DNA of 29,529 bases from Rhynchonema sp. JSB1_4 (lineage: Eukaryota; Nematoda; Chromadorea; Monhysterida; Xyalidae). The notes beneath the pieces were generated by a model, which worked only from the letters and a program-made list of their open reading frames with translations, was not told the DNA's origin and ran no database searches. This document shows positions 10,701 through 17,387 of this stretch, piece after piece; the stretch's first letter is position 1, and each line of letters opens with the position of its first letter. The position numbers were made by a program, and so were the translations under genes. Location of the stretch: NCBI GenBank assembly GCA_030248065.1, contig JASAMV010006088.1, forward strand, positions 1 through 29,529, given 5' to 3'.

Positions 10701-13700
10701 AACCGGAGAGCGCACAGGGTACGGTAACTGGTATGGTAGCATACTGTATTTGAAATGATAGAAGCTTGCTGCAATATCGCATCATTATCATCACTATCTT
10801 CGTACCTTTTGCACGAATGTTCTGTGGCTTGCGCCCGAGTATAGACTGTGCTGTTATATGCTGCAGAACAATAAAAGCTTGTTTGCACTTGTATCTGTAC
10901 TTGCGTTGAAACATCAGCTTGCCATCTGTATACTCATATCCAGCGCACGAGGCAGTGCAAGCGGACGAAAGTGTGCCGGCAAAGTCGAAGACGAACAGAC
11001 TGGAGGTCGAACAACGCGAACCAACCGTGGAGAGACAATCGGCAGGTTGGTACGCTGTGCTTGCACCCTGAAAATCAGGGACTACAGTACGCATGCAGCC
11101 TGACGATCAGGGATGCATTTCTGCTTTGAAAATGTTGCGTGCGCGGCTGACGCTTACTTTTCTCGTTGGTTTCAGTGTTTCGTTCCAAATTATTGACCAT
11201 GCCGCCCGAAGTTGACCCTAACTTTATTTACAATTTTACCTTGAAACATCAGCAGACTCGCCGACCACCCCTGAACCGACGTGTGGCATGTTGACGACGG
11301 GTGACAACACGTTGGGGGTACGATTTGGAATGGGTGCGCACAGTCACAGTCGAATCAAGTTCAAACGACCCTACCCGGATGCCGAACAGTTAGTAACGTG
11401 CATAGCTGCTGATAATTGTTGTCATTCAATCAATAAAACAATTTTTACGTTGGTCGATCGTTTCATAATTTTCGAAAGTTAGAATTAAATTCCTTGGAGT
11501 AGAACTAAACAAGTGGTGTCTGGTAAATACTTTCACTACCGGCGGGGTTCCTGTAAAAATGCCTGACCTTAGTATACAACCTTTTTCTCCCGTGTGCAGC
11601 AGATATCCTTCATCTGCCACTCGGAGCGAATGGTTTGTTGGTCACATGGGCAACTACAAGAATTCACGATACTATTGAGTTGATGAGGGGGTATGTTGGT
11701 GATGGAAAGGGAAGGAAAGAAAATAGATTAGTTGAATGGTGAATATAAAGAATGGATAGGTATGTATGATTTAAAAGGAAAGTTAAGTAAGAAAGAAGTG
11801 TGTTGAGGTGGGAAAAGGAGGTGTTGTGGAGGTGATGGAATTTGTTGAAAGTGAAATGGGGAATGGGTAAGACGACGTGTTGTGGGTGGGTGTATCGGGT
11901 GGAGAAAGTAAAGATTGTGAGTATTGGTTGTATGTGCGAAGATGTGGAGTCTGTTTTTATAGTAAAATAAATTATAAGAGAGAAGATGATGTTGTTAAAA
12001 AATGGTAAAGGTTATATAAAAAGGAAGGTGCGGTATTCGAATTTTGGAAACCACTCGTATCATGGTTTGTTATTCGCACGACCAATACTATGTAGTACGG
12101 CGATGCAATTTCGTCGGTTGTCTGCGTGATTTGCGCGTCAATGGAGAGACGGACTGCTTAGTATCTACTATCGTGTGCACTGCATCTGCTGCCTACATCG
12201 GCGATGGCGGTTATGTGACGTTCGGTTGGTTACTGTAGCTGTCGGTTACTGTGGCTTTCGATGCTATCGTCTTGTTTGGATGGGTAGAGTACATATTCAG
12301 GCTAAGCATCACTCTTGGTGATCGGATCGGTCTTGCTTTGAGCTTTTCGATTTCATTCGCGAATTTCGAGACTCACTGATGTCATGATTTTTATCATCGT
12401 TGTTTGTTGCCAATCATGTCCTTTTCGATCTGATACTGTCCAGCCACGTTGGCAAGGTTGATGCAGTGACGTGATACACCACCGGTCTGCATCGAGTAAC
12501 CAGTGAGGTTTAATGAAACTGTCCTGCCCAACAATAGAGCCGGTGATGTTTCACTGGCTTTGTCTTTCATAAAAACGTAGAGTGTGATGTGGTGCTGAAT
12601 GAATACCGTCGTGGCCAACCACGCGTGCAAAAGGGCCGATCAGACATTTTCTGTCCCGATTTTCTATCTGCAGGATAACTGACGATTGCTGCTGTTCGGC
12701 CTGGTATTAGGGCGGGCTTAGGTTGAACACGGAAACCGGAATCCGGAAATATTTTTTTGGATTCTGATTTCTGGATGGATTTTTTGATTTTGCGTTTTCC
12801 GGAAATATTTCCGGATTCCGATTTCGGGATGAATTTTACAGAACACGAATCAACATTTCAGTTAACTGTGTTTTCAAAACAATGCAAAACATTTCCGAGT
12901 GCCGCATTTTTCTGAAATTTCATCCGGAATTCGGAACTATTTCCGGAAAACGCAGCAGATAGTGTTCCGCATCCAGAAGATCAACGTTTTTACTTGTAAA
13001 TATACTTCCGGATTCCGTGTTCAACCTAAGTCCGCCTTTACGTGTGGTTGGCCACCACGGCGGTATCTGAGCCTGACGTTCCCTACACATTGCATGTGAT
13101 GTAGCTTGGCGACCACCATGTTGACTCAACCCACCCCAACCGAGTGAAACATTATCCGTCCATTATTGCTACAGCCCAGCCAGAGTCACCAGTGAGCAGC
13201 GAGTTGTCCTACGGCGTCACATTCCAAACGATCGAGCCAAATGGTCATGTCCTGCTGATCGCTTCGTCACGTGACTTTGCCAGTGCGCATCTGGCCGTCA
13301 ATTTGGTGCAAGCAATGGTATGTGGATGGCTGGCTGGCTTATGTTTCATAAATCTGTTGTGCCGTCTCTTTTGGCATCGTCAGCACTCGTAGTAACCACG
13401 TTATCTGTGTGTGACATGATAGACGGCCGTGATCACAGGATGCTTCAGCAGTAATCCCTTCGAAGCATTAACATGGCAGTTACTTATGTAGGTATGTATG
13501 TACCTTATCAACCTTGAATTGAAACATCACCAATGCACCCACATACAGTATATGCATATCTAAATCGCAGTTGCACATCACGGTGGTGCACGAGGGCAAA
13601 CGTGTGGCAGCAATTGACGTACATCGAAGATTCTGTGACGCACAAGCGCATCGGATCGAGTTGCATTTGGACGCGAAAACAAACACGTTGGGGAAATTGT

Positions 13701-14555
13701 GCCCACATTTTGACATCTGTTGTAAATGTAGCGAAAAAGCACAAAGTCGGTGCCAGTATGTGGATCGGATAGGGTTTTGGATTGGACTGGCGTATCTTGG
13801 GTACAGGTTCACCGATGAATTGTTTCGAAAGATCCTGCGGTATACCACGAATCTGGACCAGCAGCGTTGAAATTGTTTAGACTTGAGTGAAACATTTATG
13901 CAGGCCGAAATTAAGTGGCATCACTGTACGTACTGTCAATAAGGAAGGTAGGTAGACTACCTAAGGTATGTACATAGGTGTAGGTCAGATCCGATTCGGT
14001 CGCCATCTCTGATATCTGCGGGTTACCATTGTGTTCCTGACATATGTACATATGTACACTCTATGGCATGGAGTTTTGGTTGTTGTTCACAGACCAGGCG
14101 TACGCATTTGTTGCCCAGGTAGGATTGCACCAGATGGACCTAATCGGGTGTTGTGGTTTGACAAAGTACATACATACAAAAAACATGAAATTGAAAGAAA
14201 AAATAAACATTGCAGCATTCACGTGCGCATCGACGGCGAGTTGCAACCGTCCGAGACCACAGATGGCTTGTCGGCTGTCATTGACACGTTGAAGGGACTG
14301 CCGCTCCATTTGGGTGGAATGACCAGTTGGTTTTGCACATTGGTGTTGTCTGCGAAAATTACAGAATCAAAATAATTTCTGACATTCAAATTTTGAAAAT
14401 ACGACACAATTTACACAGAATCCGTTCTGAAAACGGCCAACGGTCAGAGTCTGGAGGGTTGCTACAACGACGTCGTCATCAACACGCGCGCGACGCAATT
14501 CACAAACGCGCGGCGTGCGCACAAAGCAGTGCCCAATGCGTGCCCTTATGCTTGA
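692..14555 (+). CDS. Laminin subunit alpha, C-terminal LG1-LG5 region (left-arm copy)
   Basis: Overview of the left copy. The exons encode five consecutive LG domains, the hallmark of the C-terminus of laminin alpha chains, the basement-membrane subunits that bind cell-surface receptors. The N-terminal part of the chain lies upstream of the window. Supported exons: 692-846, 986-1096, 1519-1637, 1676-1715, an LG2 start near 1790-1951, 2245-2398, 2800-2923, 3274-3418, 3703-3918, 3982-4133, 4444-4629, 10630-10718, 10944-11045, 11253-11388, about 11600-12224 (damaged), 13175-13317, 13571-13686, 14216-14325, 14419-14555. From 2245 to 11388 and again from 13175 to 14555 the splice phases agree across every junction. 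The stop codon is TGA at 14553-14555, following residues VPNACPYA. Agrin, perlecan or neurexin are less likely, because there are no EGF modules between the LGs and the LG3-LG4 linker and C-terminus fit laminin alpha. Confidence 0.85.
1776..3418 (+). CDS. Laminin alpha LG2 exons, with a probable frameshift near 1908
   Basis: The first exon reads RDGYAQVNAMGGLYHEQRF, and LPNGLIYFRGDQ continues it but lies in another frame. The reading frame shifts by one base between about 1900 and 1917. Exon 2245-2398 carries DFVAVYLHDGYVVLEFYLGG. Exon 2800-2923 carries GILLVGSDDQVEGE and HFVGGVPHSF. Exon 3274-3418 carries the domain end, GFFGCIHELRPDAE, and a second cysteine in VDAGC. The last three exons splice in phase and have intact copies in the right arm. 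The frameshift could be a sequencing error, since other parts of the window have clustered indel errors. The start of the first exon is uncertain. Confidence 0.8.
3703..10718 (+). CDS. Laminin alpha LG3 exons, split by a 6 kb intron that holds a nested gene
   Basis: There are four exons. 3703-3918 carries SYMVVPGVEIGFNQSTISFS and FRTSQANAALLY. 3982-4133, after an intron of about 63 bases, carries GFFAVYLYAGILVTHLG. 4444-4629 carries VVLMVNDKVEQTELF, QLFLGGFP and SLNGCILDLFVDYR. 10630-10718 carries RVPMVPEQMENANLGLCRIN. The junction 4629/10630 restores an arginine codon in phase and supplies the second LG cysteine, and the same exon is unchanged at protein level in the right arm. The intron 4630-10629 contains the secreted-protein gene on the opposite strand and two transposons. 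Other frames are also open around 10436-10760, but only this one splices in phase on both sides. Confidence 0.85.
4846..5050. repeat. Old inverted repeat, partner at about 10260-10460
   Basis: The stretch begins GATTCTCAAGTGG and later carries CACGAAAGTCACT and GTGTTAACGTG. The reverse complement of 10260-10460 shows the same order of blocks (GATTCTCAAGTGG, GGTTATGAT, CGCGAAAGCCAGTG, TCAATGAA, GTGTTAATGCGTG) with clear divergence. The two lie on either side of the nested gene. They are outer remnants of an inverted duplication much older than the large arms, since both large arms contain it. Confidence 0.6.
5186..5544. mobile_element. TA-flanked MITE, present only in the left arm
   Basis: Imperfect terminal inverted repeats of about 36 bases lie at 5186-5221 and 5509-5544. 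The outer ends read TAGTCCAGCCAC and its near complement GTTGGACTA, and the inner part holds CATGAGACGACTTTTTTT. TA is duplicated at 5184-5185 and 5545-5546. The right arm has the uninterrupted site near 25890-25910, with a single TA. The element has no convincing coding capacity. Terminus and target site suit a Tc1/mariner-type non-autonomous element (inference). Confidence 0.8.
5754..5966 (+). CDS. Uncertain small ORF with a hydrophobic N-terminus, antisense to the nested gene's last exon
   Basis: From the ATG at 5754 the frame begins MGLKTMMLVLVMLFFAAVDS, which looks like a signal peptide ending near SLA. It continues with two cysteines to a stop at 5964-5966. A GTAAG donor near 5890 could end an exon after about 45 codons. 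In the right arm (complement of 25481-25690) the frame survives but the ATG is out of frame and about five residues change. It overlaps the last exon of the secreted-protein gene on the other strand. I do not recognise it, and it may be chance. Confidence 0.25.
   Translation, partial: TMMLVLVMLFFAAVDSLAERFAPCDIFHVFLPCTTGRARLARFRDGKPLLDLLCALRISIAGFPLKSFVS
5919..6792 (-). CDS. Secreted cysteine-containing protein of unknown family, nested in the laminin intron (left copy)
   Basis: There are four exons on the minus strand: 6727-6792, 6322-6638, 6112-6227 and 5919-6058, all with GT/AG borders and matching phases, giving 212 residues. Exon 1 is a signal peptide (MAVRQLIALVLLLGIATHVS, cleavage likely near SQA). 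The mature protein starts with Lys and six consecutive histidines. It continues with a charged, helical-looking stretch containing WNDCAIETLEEKCKPDY and a conserved block around SVIGLTFISKVNNGQF. Exon 3 is cysteine-rich (CVDTCEC, later KCGGHG), and exon 4 is basic and ends before TAA. Exon 2 differs from the right-arm copy at one of its last 91 residues, while the antisense frame differs at six, which supports coding on this strand. The assignment of exon 4 is the weakest part. No family is recognised. Confidence 0.75.
6850..7052. repeat. 5' flank of the nested gene, with an inverted diverged copy at 8309-8400 and 9493-9560
   Basis: Reading minus strand, the flank carries GTGAAACATTAGTCCTGCAG, a TTACTCGTG block, and ACTGGCTCAACTGGCACAAG just before the gene. 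Reading plus strand at 8309-8400 and, beyond the TTAA element, at 9493-9560, there is GTGAAACATTCGTCGGAGC and then CTGGCTGAACTGGCACAAG. At 7017-7052 and 8309-8344 the two also share an ATATGCAAAGGCGTAGC-like block. The gene itself is not recognisably duplicated next to the second copy. These are inner remnants of the same old inverted duplication as 4846-5050. Confidence 0.55.
7053..8308. other. Laminin intron sequence without a supported gene
   Basis: The stretch contains an A/T-run region at 7069-7125 and a short inverted pair, ATTGGTCGCACAATGACC near 7378-7395 and its near complement near 7655-7672. The right arm differs at two places. Part of 7040-7215 is replaced by a short stretch with repeats of TGTACTTTATGT, and the copy of 7395 carries the tRNA-like insertion. 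Open frames here are short and not conserved between arms. Confidence 0.5.
8452..9492. mobile_element. TTAA-flanked foldback element, 1033 bp, left arm only
   Basis: The element spans 8456-9488. It is bounded by TTAA at 8452-8455 and 9489-9492. Its ends are AGTGCAAGGGACATA and the complement TATGTCCCTTGCACT. The two halves are near-perfect inverted repeats of about 495 bases (8456-8949 and 8989-9488) around a spacer of about 40 bases. The right arm has the empty site with a single TTAA at 22885-22888, flanked by the same sequence. TTAA duplication is the signature of piggyBac-type transposition (known). No transposase frame is present, so it is non-autonomous. Its length and symmetry would let a transcript fold into a long hairpin. 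Confidence 0.9.
9493..10259. other. Laminin intron sequence; empty site of the right-arm retroposon at 9903-9915
   Basis: No supported gene is seen. A frame at 9895-10152 on plus has a partial counterpart in the right arm, but with several changes, a frame change at one end and no recognisable domain. The site AACATTCCAAAAT at 9903-9915 is the undisturbed equivalent of the duplicated target of the retroposon at 21890-22456. Confidence 0.5.
10260..10460. repeat. Partner of the old inverted repeat at 4846-5050
   Basis: The reverse complement shares the ordered blocks GATTCTCAAGTGG, GGTTATGAT, CGCGAAAG, TCAATGAA and GTGTTAA with 4846-5050. Sequence between the blocks has drifted and carries small indels. 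The right-arm copy of this stretch is about 21340-21530. Confidence 0.6.
10944..11045 (+). CDS. Laminin alpha LG3-LG4 linker exon
   Basis: This 102-base exon has an AG acceptor at 10942-10943 and a GT donor at 11046. In the frame set by its neighbours it reads HEAVQADESVPAKSK and later EVEQREPTVERQSA, a charged, low-hydrophobicity linker as expected between LG3 and LG4 of laminin alpha chains. It takes one base from the LG3 exon and gives one base to the LG4 exon at 11253. The right-arm copy (20779-20880) is identical over all 102 bases, although the flanking introns differ. All three frames are open, so phase was decided by the neighbours. Confidence 0.75.
11253..12224 (+). CDS. Laminin alpha LG4 exons, left copy, broken by a cytosine-loss artefact
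   Basis: Exon 11253-11388 is intact: PTTPEPTCGMLTTGDNTLG, then GVRFGMGAHSHSRIKFKRPY, a typical LG4 start. The following exons (about 11600-12224) lie where nearly every C is missing, so the frame is lost. The intact versions are in the right arm at 20083-20290, 19865-20014 and 19483-19624. Near the end (12100-12224) the GCLRDLRVNGE-type motif is still readable as CLRDLRVNGE, with further single-base losses. I treat the break as a sequencing error and not as a true pseudogene. Confidence 0.75.
12394..12560 (-). CDS. Candidate terminal exon of an unrecognised gene, antisense in the LG4-LG5 intron
   Basis: The minus-strand frame carries LNLTGYSMQTGGVSRHCINL and ANVAGQYQIEKDMIGNKQR, then a stop. 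About 110 bases are identical between this copy and the right-arm copy on plus (about 19195-19312), while upstream sequence differs by several indels. The conservation is stronger than in nearby intron. I do not recognise the peptide. It may be the last exon of another gene nested opposite to laminin, or a conserved non-coding patch. Confidence 0.3.
12710..13037. mobile_element. Harbinger-like MITE, present in both arms (left copy)
   Basis: The ends read GGGCGGGCTTAGGTTGAACA and, in complement, AGGCGGACTTAGGTTGAACA, a terminal inverted repeat of about 30 bases running into CCGGAA motifs. TTA is duplicated at 12707-12709 and 13038-13040. A 3 bp TTA/TAA duplication with G-rich termini fits PIF/Harbinger-type MITEs (inference). 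The interior repeats TTTCCGGAAATATTTCCGGA-like palindromes. It lies in the LG4-LG5 intron. The right-arm copy is at 18729-19053, so insertion predates separation of the arms. Confidence 0.75.
13175..14555 (+). CDS. Laminin alpha LG5 exons and C-terminus (left copy)
   Basis: The four exons are all in phase. 13175-13317 carries ELSYGVTFQTIEPNGHVLLI. 13571-13686 carries LHITVVHEGKRVAAIDVHRR and a His-containing AHRIELHLD strand. 14216-14325 carries IHVRIDGELQPS and GLPLHLGGM. 14419-14555 carries GQSLEGCYNDVVI, the second cysteine in VPNACPYA, and the TGA stop. A stop only a few residues after the last LG cysteine is the usual end of a laminin alpha chain. In the right arm the same exons (about 17388-18597) have many single-base deletions, so this copy is the reliable one. 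Confidence 0.85.
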
Positions 14556-15372
14556 TCAGAATTGGAGTGATTGAAATACTGATTAATTGATGCATTGATT
14601 TTTGTGTTCACGTTTCTTAATTATGGCACTTTTTGTTCTTCTTCTTCCTTTTTTACAAGCTTATTTTTTAAAATTCGGCCTGTTTCTGCACTTTTGCACT
14701 GATTTTGAACTGTTTTTAATTGCAAGTTCATAATTTCCTTATTCATGAATAAATATGGTGGCGGAAATCATCTCGCTACACATGTCATGTGGTAGTACCG
14801 TAGATATCGTAACCTAAATGCGCGGGGAGGAAATCCAGACGGCAGACTGTCTGGTACCGCCGGAGCCGGACCGAACGAAGTCTGAGCAAAAGGAGCAGGA
14901 CATAGACAGACGATGATAAACGTACGGAATCTACTAATTATAAAATATTTTTATATTTTCTTTTTGTTCTCTTATCAAAATTTCTCCAAAAACGCTGCAG
15001 ATGAACCTAAACCGGAACACGAGAAATCAGAGAAAAAAGGGTTCGAATGACTTTGAGAAGTTATTGTATTAGGAACAAAAGAATGAAAAGAAAAAATATA
15101 TGGTGATACAGAGAATACAATGATCACCTCCAGCTGAACCATCAAGGGTAACCTGTAGTGCAACGATGAATAATAATTGGAAGGAGGTGGCATAAAAACT
15201 ATTAGTACAAATTCCGGTTTTGCTCGGTTGCTCCAGTACCGTGGTGTTCTCGATGAACCACAACATACAAAAGCCACAAAGCAAAAAGTGAGCGTCAACC
15301 TACATACGCATACTGGACAAAGCCCATTGAACAGATCGTCTTAAGATTTCTGAAATGAAGGATGCAGAAAAT
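14556..15372. other. Convergent intergenic region and 3' untranslated sequence
   Basis: This stretch lies between the laminin stop (plus) and the stop of the last exon of the unrecognised hinge gene (minus). A/T-rich runs and scattered short open frames are seen, none conserved in frame between arms. It probably holds the two 3' untranslated regions. The right-arm equivalent is about 16610-17387. Confidence 0.5.
14748..14753 (+). promoter_or_regulatory. Possible poly(A) signal of the laminin gene
   Basis: AATAAA occurs 193 bases after the laminin stop codon, in an A/T-rich stretch. It is conserved in the right arm inside the palindrome around 17180-17197. No transcript evidence is available. 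Confidence 0.4.
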
Positions 15373-15484
15373 CTAGTCTTCATCAGGTTTCAATGCATCA
15401 GTTGGCACAAACTCGACGAGGGTCAATTGTCGTATTTTCTCTTGCAATTCATCATGCGACAACTCTTTGGCCGGGTTCGTTCGT
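15373..15484 (-). CDS. Last exon of an unrecognised gene, cut off by the hinge (left copy)
   Basis: Reading minus strand, a pyrimidine-rich tract and AG acceptor end just above 15484. The exon then encodes NPAKELSHDELQEKIRQLTL followed by EFVPTDALKPDED and a TAG stop at 15373-15375. The peptide is charged and helix-forming in look. It points away from the hinge and converges on laminin. Upstream exons should lie in the hinge (15615-16378), but none is visible there. The right-arm copy at 16510 is broken by single-base losses. I do not recognise the family. Confidence 0.5.
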
Positions 15485-15528
15485 CTTTTGAAAAAAGTTA
15501 AAAAAAACGTTTTCAATTAAAAACGCCA

Positions 15529-16030
15529 CAGAATCTGTAGACGTTTCGGCTCTGTTTTCTTTCTATTAGTGGCTCATCCTCTTTTAGTTTTGTCAATTGA
15601 TATCACCCATAGGCAAATGCGCAGCGAGTAGGTGTCCGGAGCGTTCCACAGCCTTCTTTTAAAGGACTCAGAATCTGTGGACGTTTTGGCCCTGTTTTCA
15701 TTCTATTAGTGGCTCATCCTCTTTTAGTTCTGTCAATTGAGATCACACATAGGCGAATGCGCAGCAAGTAGGCTGGCCGGAGCGTTCCACAGCCTTCTTT
15801 TAAAGGACTCAGAATCTGTGGACGTTTTGGCCCTGTTTTCATTCTATTAGTGGCTCATCCTCTTTTAGTTTTGTCAATTGAGATCACCCATAGGCGAATG
15901 CGCAGCAAGTAGGCTGGCCGGGGCGTTCCACAGCCTTCTTTTGGAGGACTCAGAATCTGTGGACGTTTTGGCCCTGTTTTCATTCTGCTCATCCTATTTT
16001 AGTTTTGTCAATTGATACCACCCATACCCT
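15529..16030. repeat. Tandem repeat at the hinge, unit about 141 bp, about 3.6 copies
   Basis: The marker CAGAATCTG starts at 15529, 15669, 15810 and 15951, giving spacings of 140, 141 and 141 bases. Each unit also contains TTAGTGGCTCATCCTCTTTT and TTTTGTCAATTGA. Unit 1 is more diverged and belongs to the inverted-repeat arm. Units 2 and 3 are nearly identical, and unit 4 is shortened. A single reversed copy is present at 16379-16475 in the right arm. Confidence 0.9.
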
Positions 16031-16054
16031 AATGAATGAACAATGTGTGAGCGC

Positions 16055-16383
16055 AGTGCATCTAACATCTGAGCAGCGCCTAACACGCAAGAACACAAGG
16101 CCGAGCTTAAGTCAAGGACTACGCGGCCGCCTACAGACGCAATGTGTGCAGCACTAACATCTGAGCACCCTAGCACAAGCCGAGCTACCAGTCGAAGGCA
16201 ATGCCGTGCCGCCCCCATAGAAATGTGTGACAGTGTTTATAAGAGCGAAGTCGAGAGTGGGATATGAAGCGTAGCAGCTTGTGAAGTGTGAGGAGTGATT
16301 ATTGAGAGCGTAAGGACAGGCGGGTCGGTGAGCGTAGCGCGAGAAAATTGTGGCGAGTGCATCTAACATCTGAGCAGCGCCTA
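16055..16383. repeat. Hinge segment bounded by a 28 bp direct repeat
   Basis: The 28-base segment beginning AGTGCATCTAACATCTGAGC occurs at 16055-16082 and again at 16356-16383. A partial third copy (CTAACATCTGAGCA) lies near 16153. The segment between them has no supported gene. The second copy abuts the start of the right arm of the large inverted repeat. Confidence 0.7.
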
Positions 16384-16509
16384 TGGGTGATATCAATTGA
16401 CAAAACTAAAAGAGGATGAGCCACTAATAGAAAGAAAACAGAGCCGTAACGTCTACAGATTCTGTGGCGTTTTTAATTGAAAACGTTTTTTTTTAACTTT
16501 TTTCAAAAG

Positions 16510-16610
16510 ACGAACGAACCCGCCAAAGATCCATGATGAATTGCAAGAGAAAATACGACAATTGACCCTCGTCGAGTTTGTGCCAACTGATCATTGAAAC
16601 CTATGAAGCT
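16510..16610 (+). pseudogene. Last exon of the hinge gene, right copy, frame broken
   Basis: After the same pyrimidine tract and AG acceptor the sequence matches 15373-15484 in reverse complement. It has lost several single bases, mostly G (for example GATGCATT became GATCATT). The shared stop codon is lost. The surrounding 16500-18600 region has the same kind of losses, so sequencing error is the likely cause. Confidence 0.45.
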
Positions 16611-17387
16611 AATTTTCCATCCTTATTTCAGAAATCTTAAACGATTGTTCAATGGTTTGTCCAGTTTGCGTATGTAGGTGACGCTCACTTTTTGCTTTGT
16701 GGCTTTTGTATGTTTGGTCATCAAACACCAATAGCAACGCAAAACCGGAATTTGTACTAATAGTTTTTATGCCACCTCCTTCCAATTATTATTCATCGTT
16801 CACTACAGGTTACCCTTGATGGTTCAGCTGGAGGTGATCATTGTATTCTCTGTATCACCATATATTTTTTCTTTTCATTCTTTTGTTCCTAATACAAAAC
16901 TTCTAAAGTCATTCGAACCCTTTTTTCTCTGATTTCTCGTGTTCCGGTTTAGGTTCATCTCACGTTTTTGGAGAAATTTTGATAAGAGAACAAAAAGAAA
17001 ATATAAAAATATTTTATAATTATAGATTCCGTACGTTTATCATCGTCTGTCTATGTCCTGCTCCTTTTCAACTTTTGGTCGCTCCGCGGTACAGACATCT
17101 CCTCTGGATTTCCTCCCCGCGCATTTAGGTTACGATATCTACGGTACTACACATGACATTAGGAGAGATTTCCGCCACCATATTTATTCATGAATAAGGA
17201 AATTATGAACTTGCAATTAAAAACATTCAAAATCAGTGCAAAAGTGAGAAACAGGAATTTTAAAAAATAACTTGTAAAAAAGGAAGAAGAAGAACAAAAA
17301 GTCCATAATTAAGAAACGTGAACACAAAAATCAAGATCAATTAATCAGTATTTCAATCACTCCAATTCTGATAAGCATAAGGGCACG

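Larger units (their letters stand above)
2066..15614. repeat. Left arm of the large inverted repeat
   Basis: The reverse complement of the window's last 80 bases matches from 2066 onward (it starts GGCTACAGTATGGAGTTATT). The innermost match ends in TATCACCCATAGGC at 15601-15614. All laminin exons, the nested gene and the hinge gene occur in both arms in mirrored order. Five insertions and many small indels separate the arms. The true outer limit lies at or beyond the window edge. Confidence 0.95.

Noticed and set aside
10436..10760. Three overlapping plus-strand frames, each open for 78-105 codons
   Set aside because: Only the short exon 10630-10718 in one frame splices in phase to both neighbours. 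In the right arm another of the frames contains stop codons.
11673..11872. Purine-rich, C-free tract as a possible triplex, R-loop or regulatory element
   Set aside because: The match to the C-stripped right arm shows it is laminin LG4 sequence with C calls missing.
14975..15298. Minus-strand ORF of 107 codons near the hinge gene
   Set aside because: It lies downstream of the hinge-gene stop, and the frame is not kept in the right arm. It is more likely 3' untranslated sequence.
15994..16218. Minus-strand ORF in the hinge
   Set aside because: It overlaps the tandem and direct repeats, has no splice partners with the hinge-gene exon, and shows no recognisable motif.
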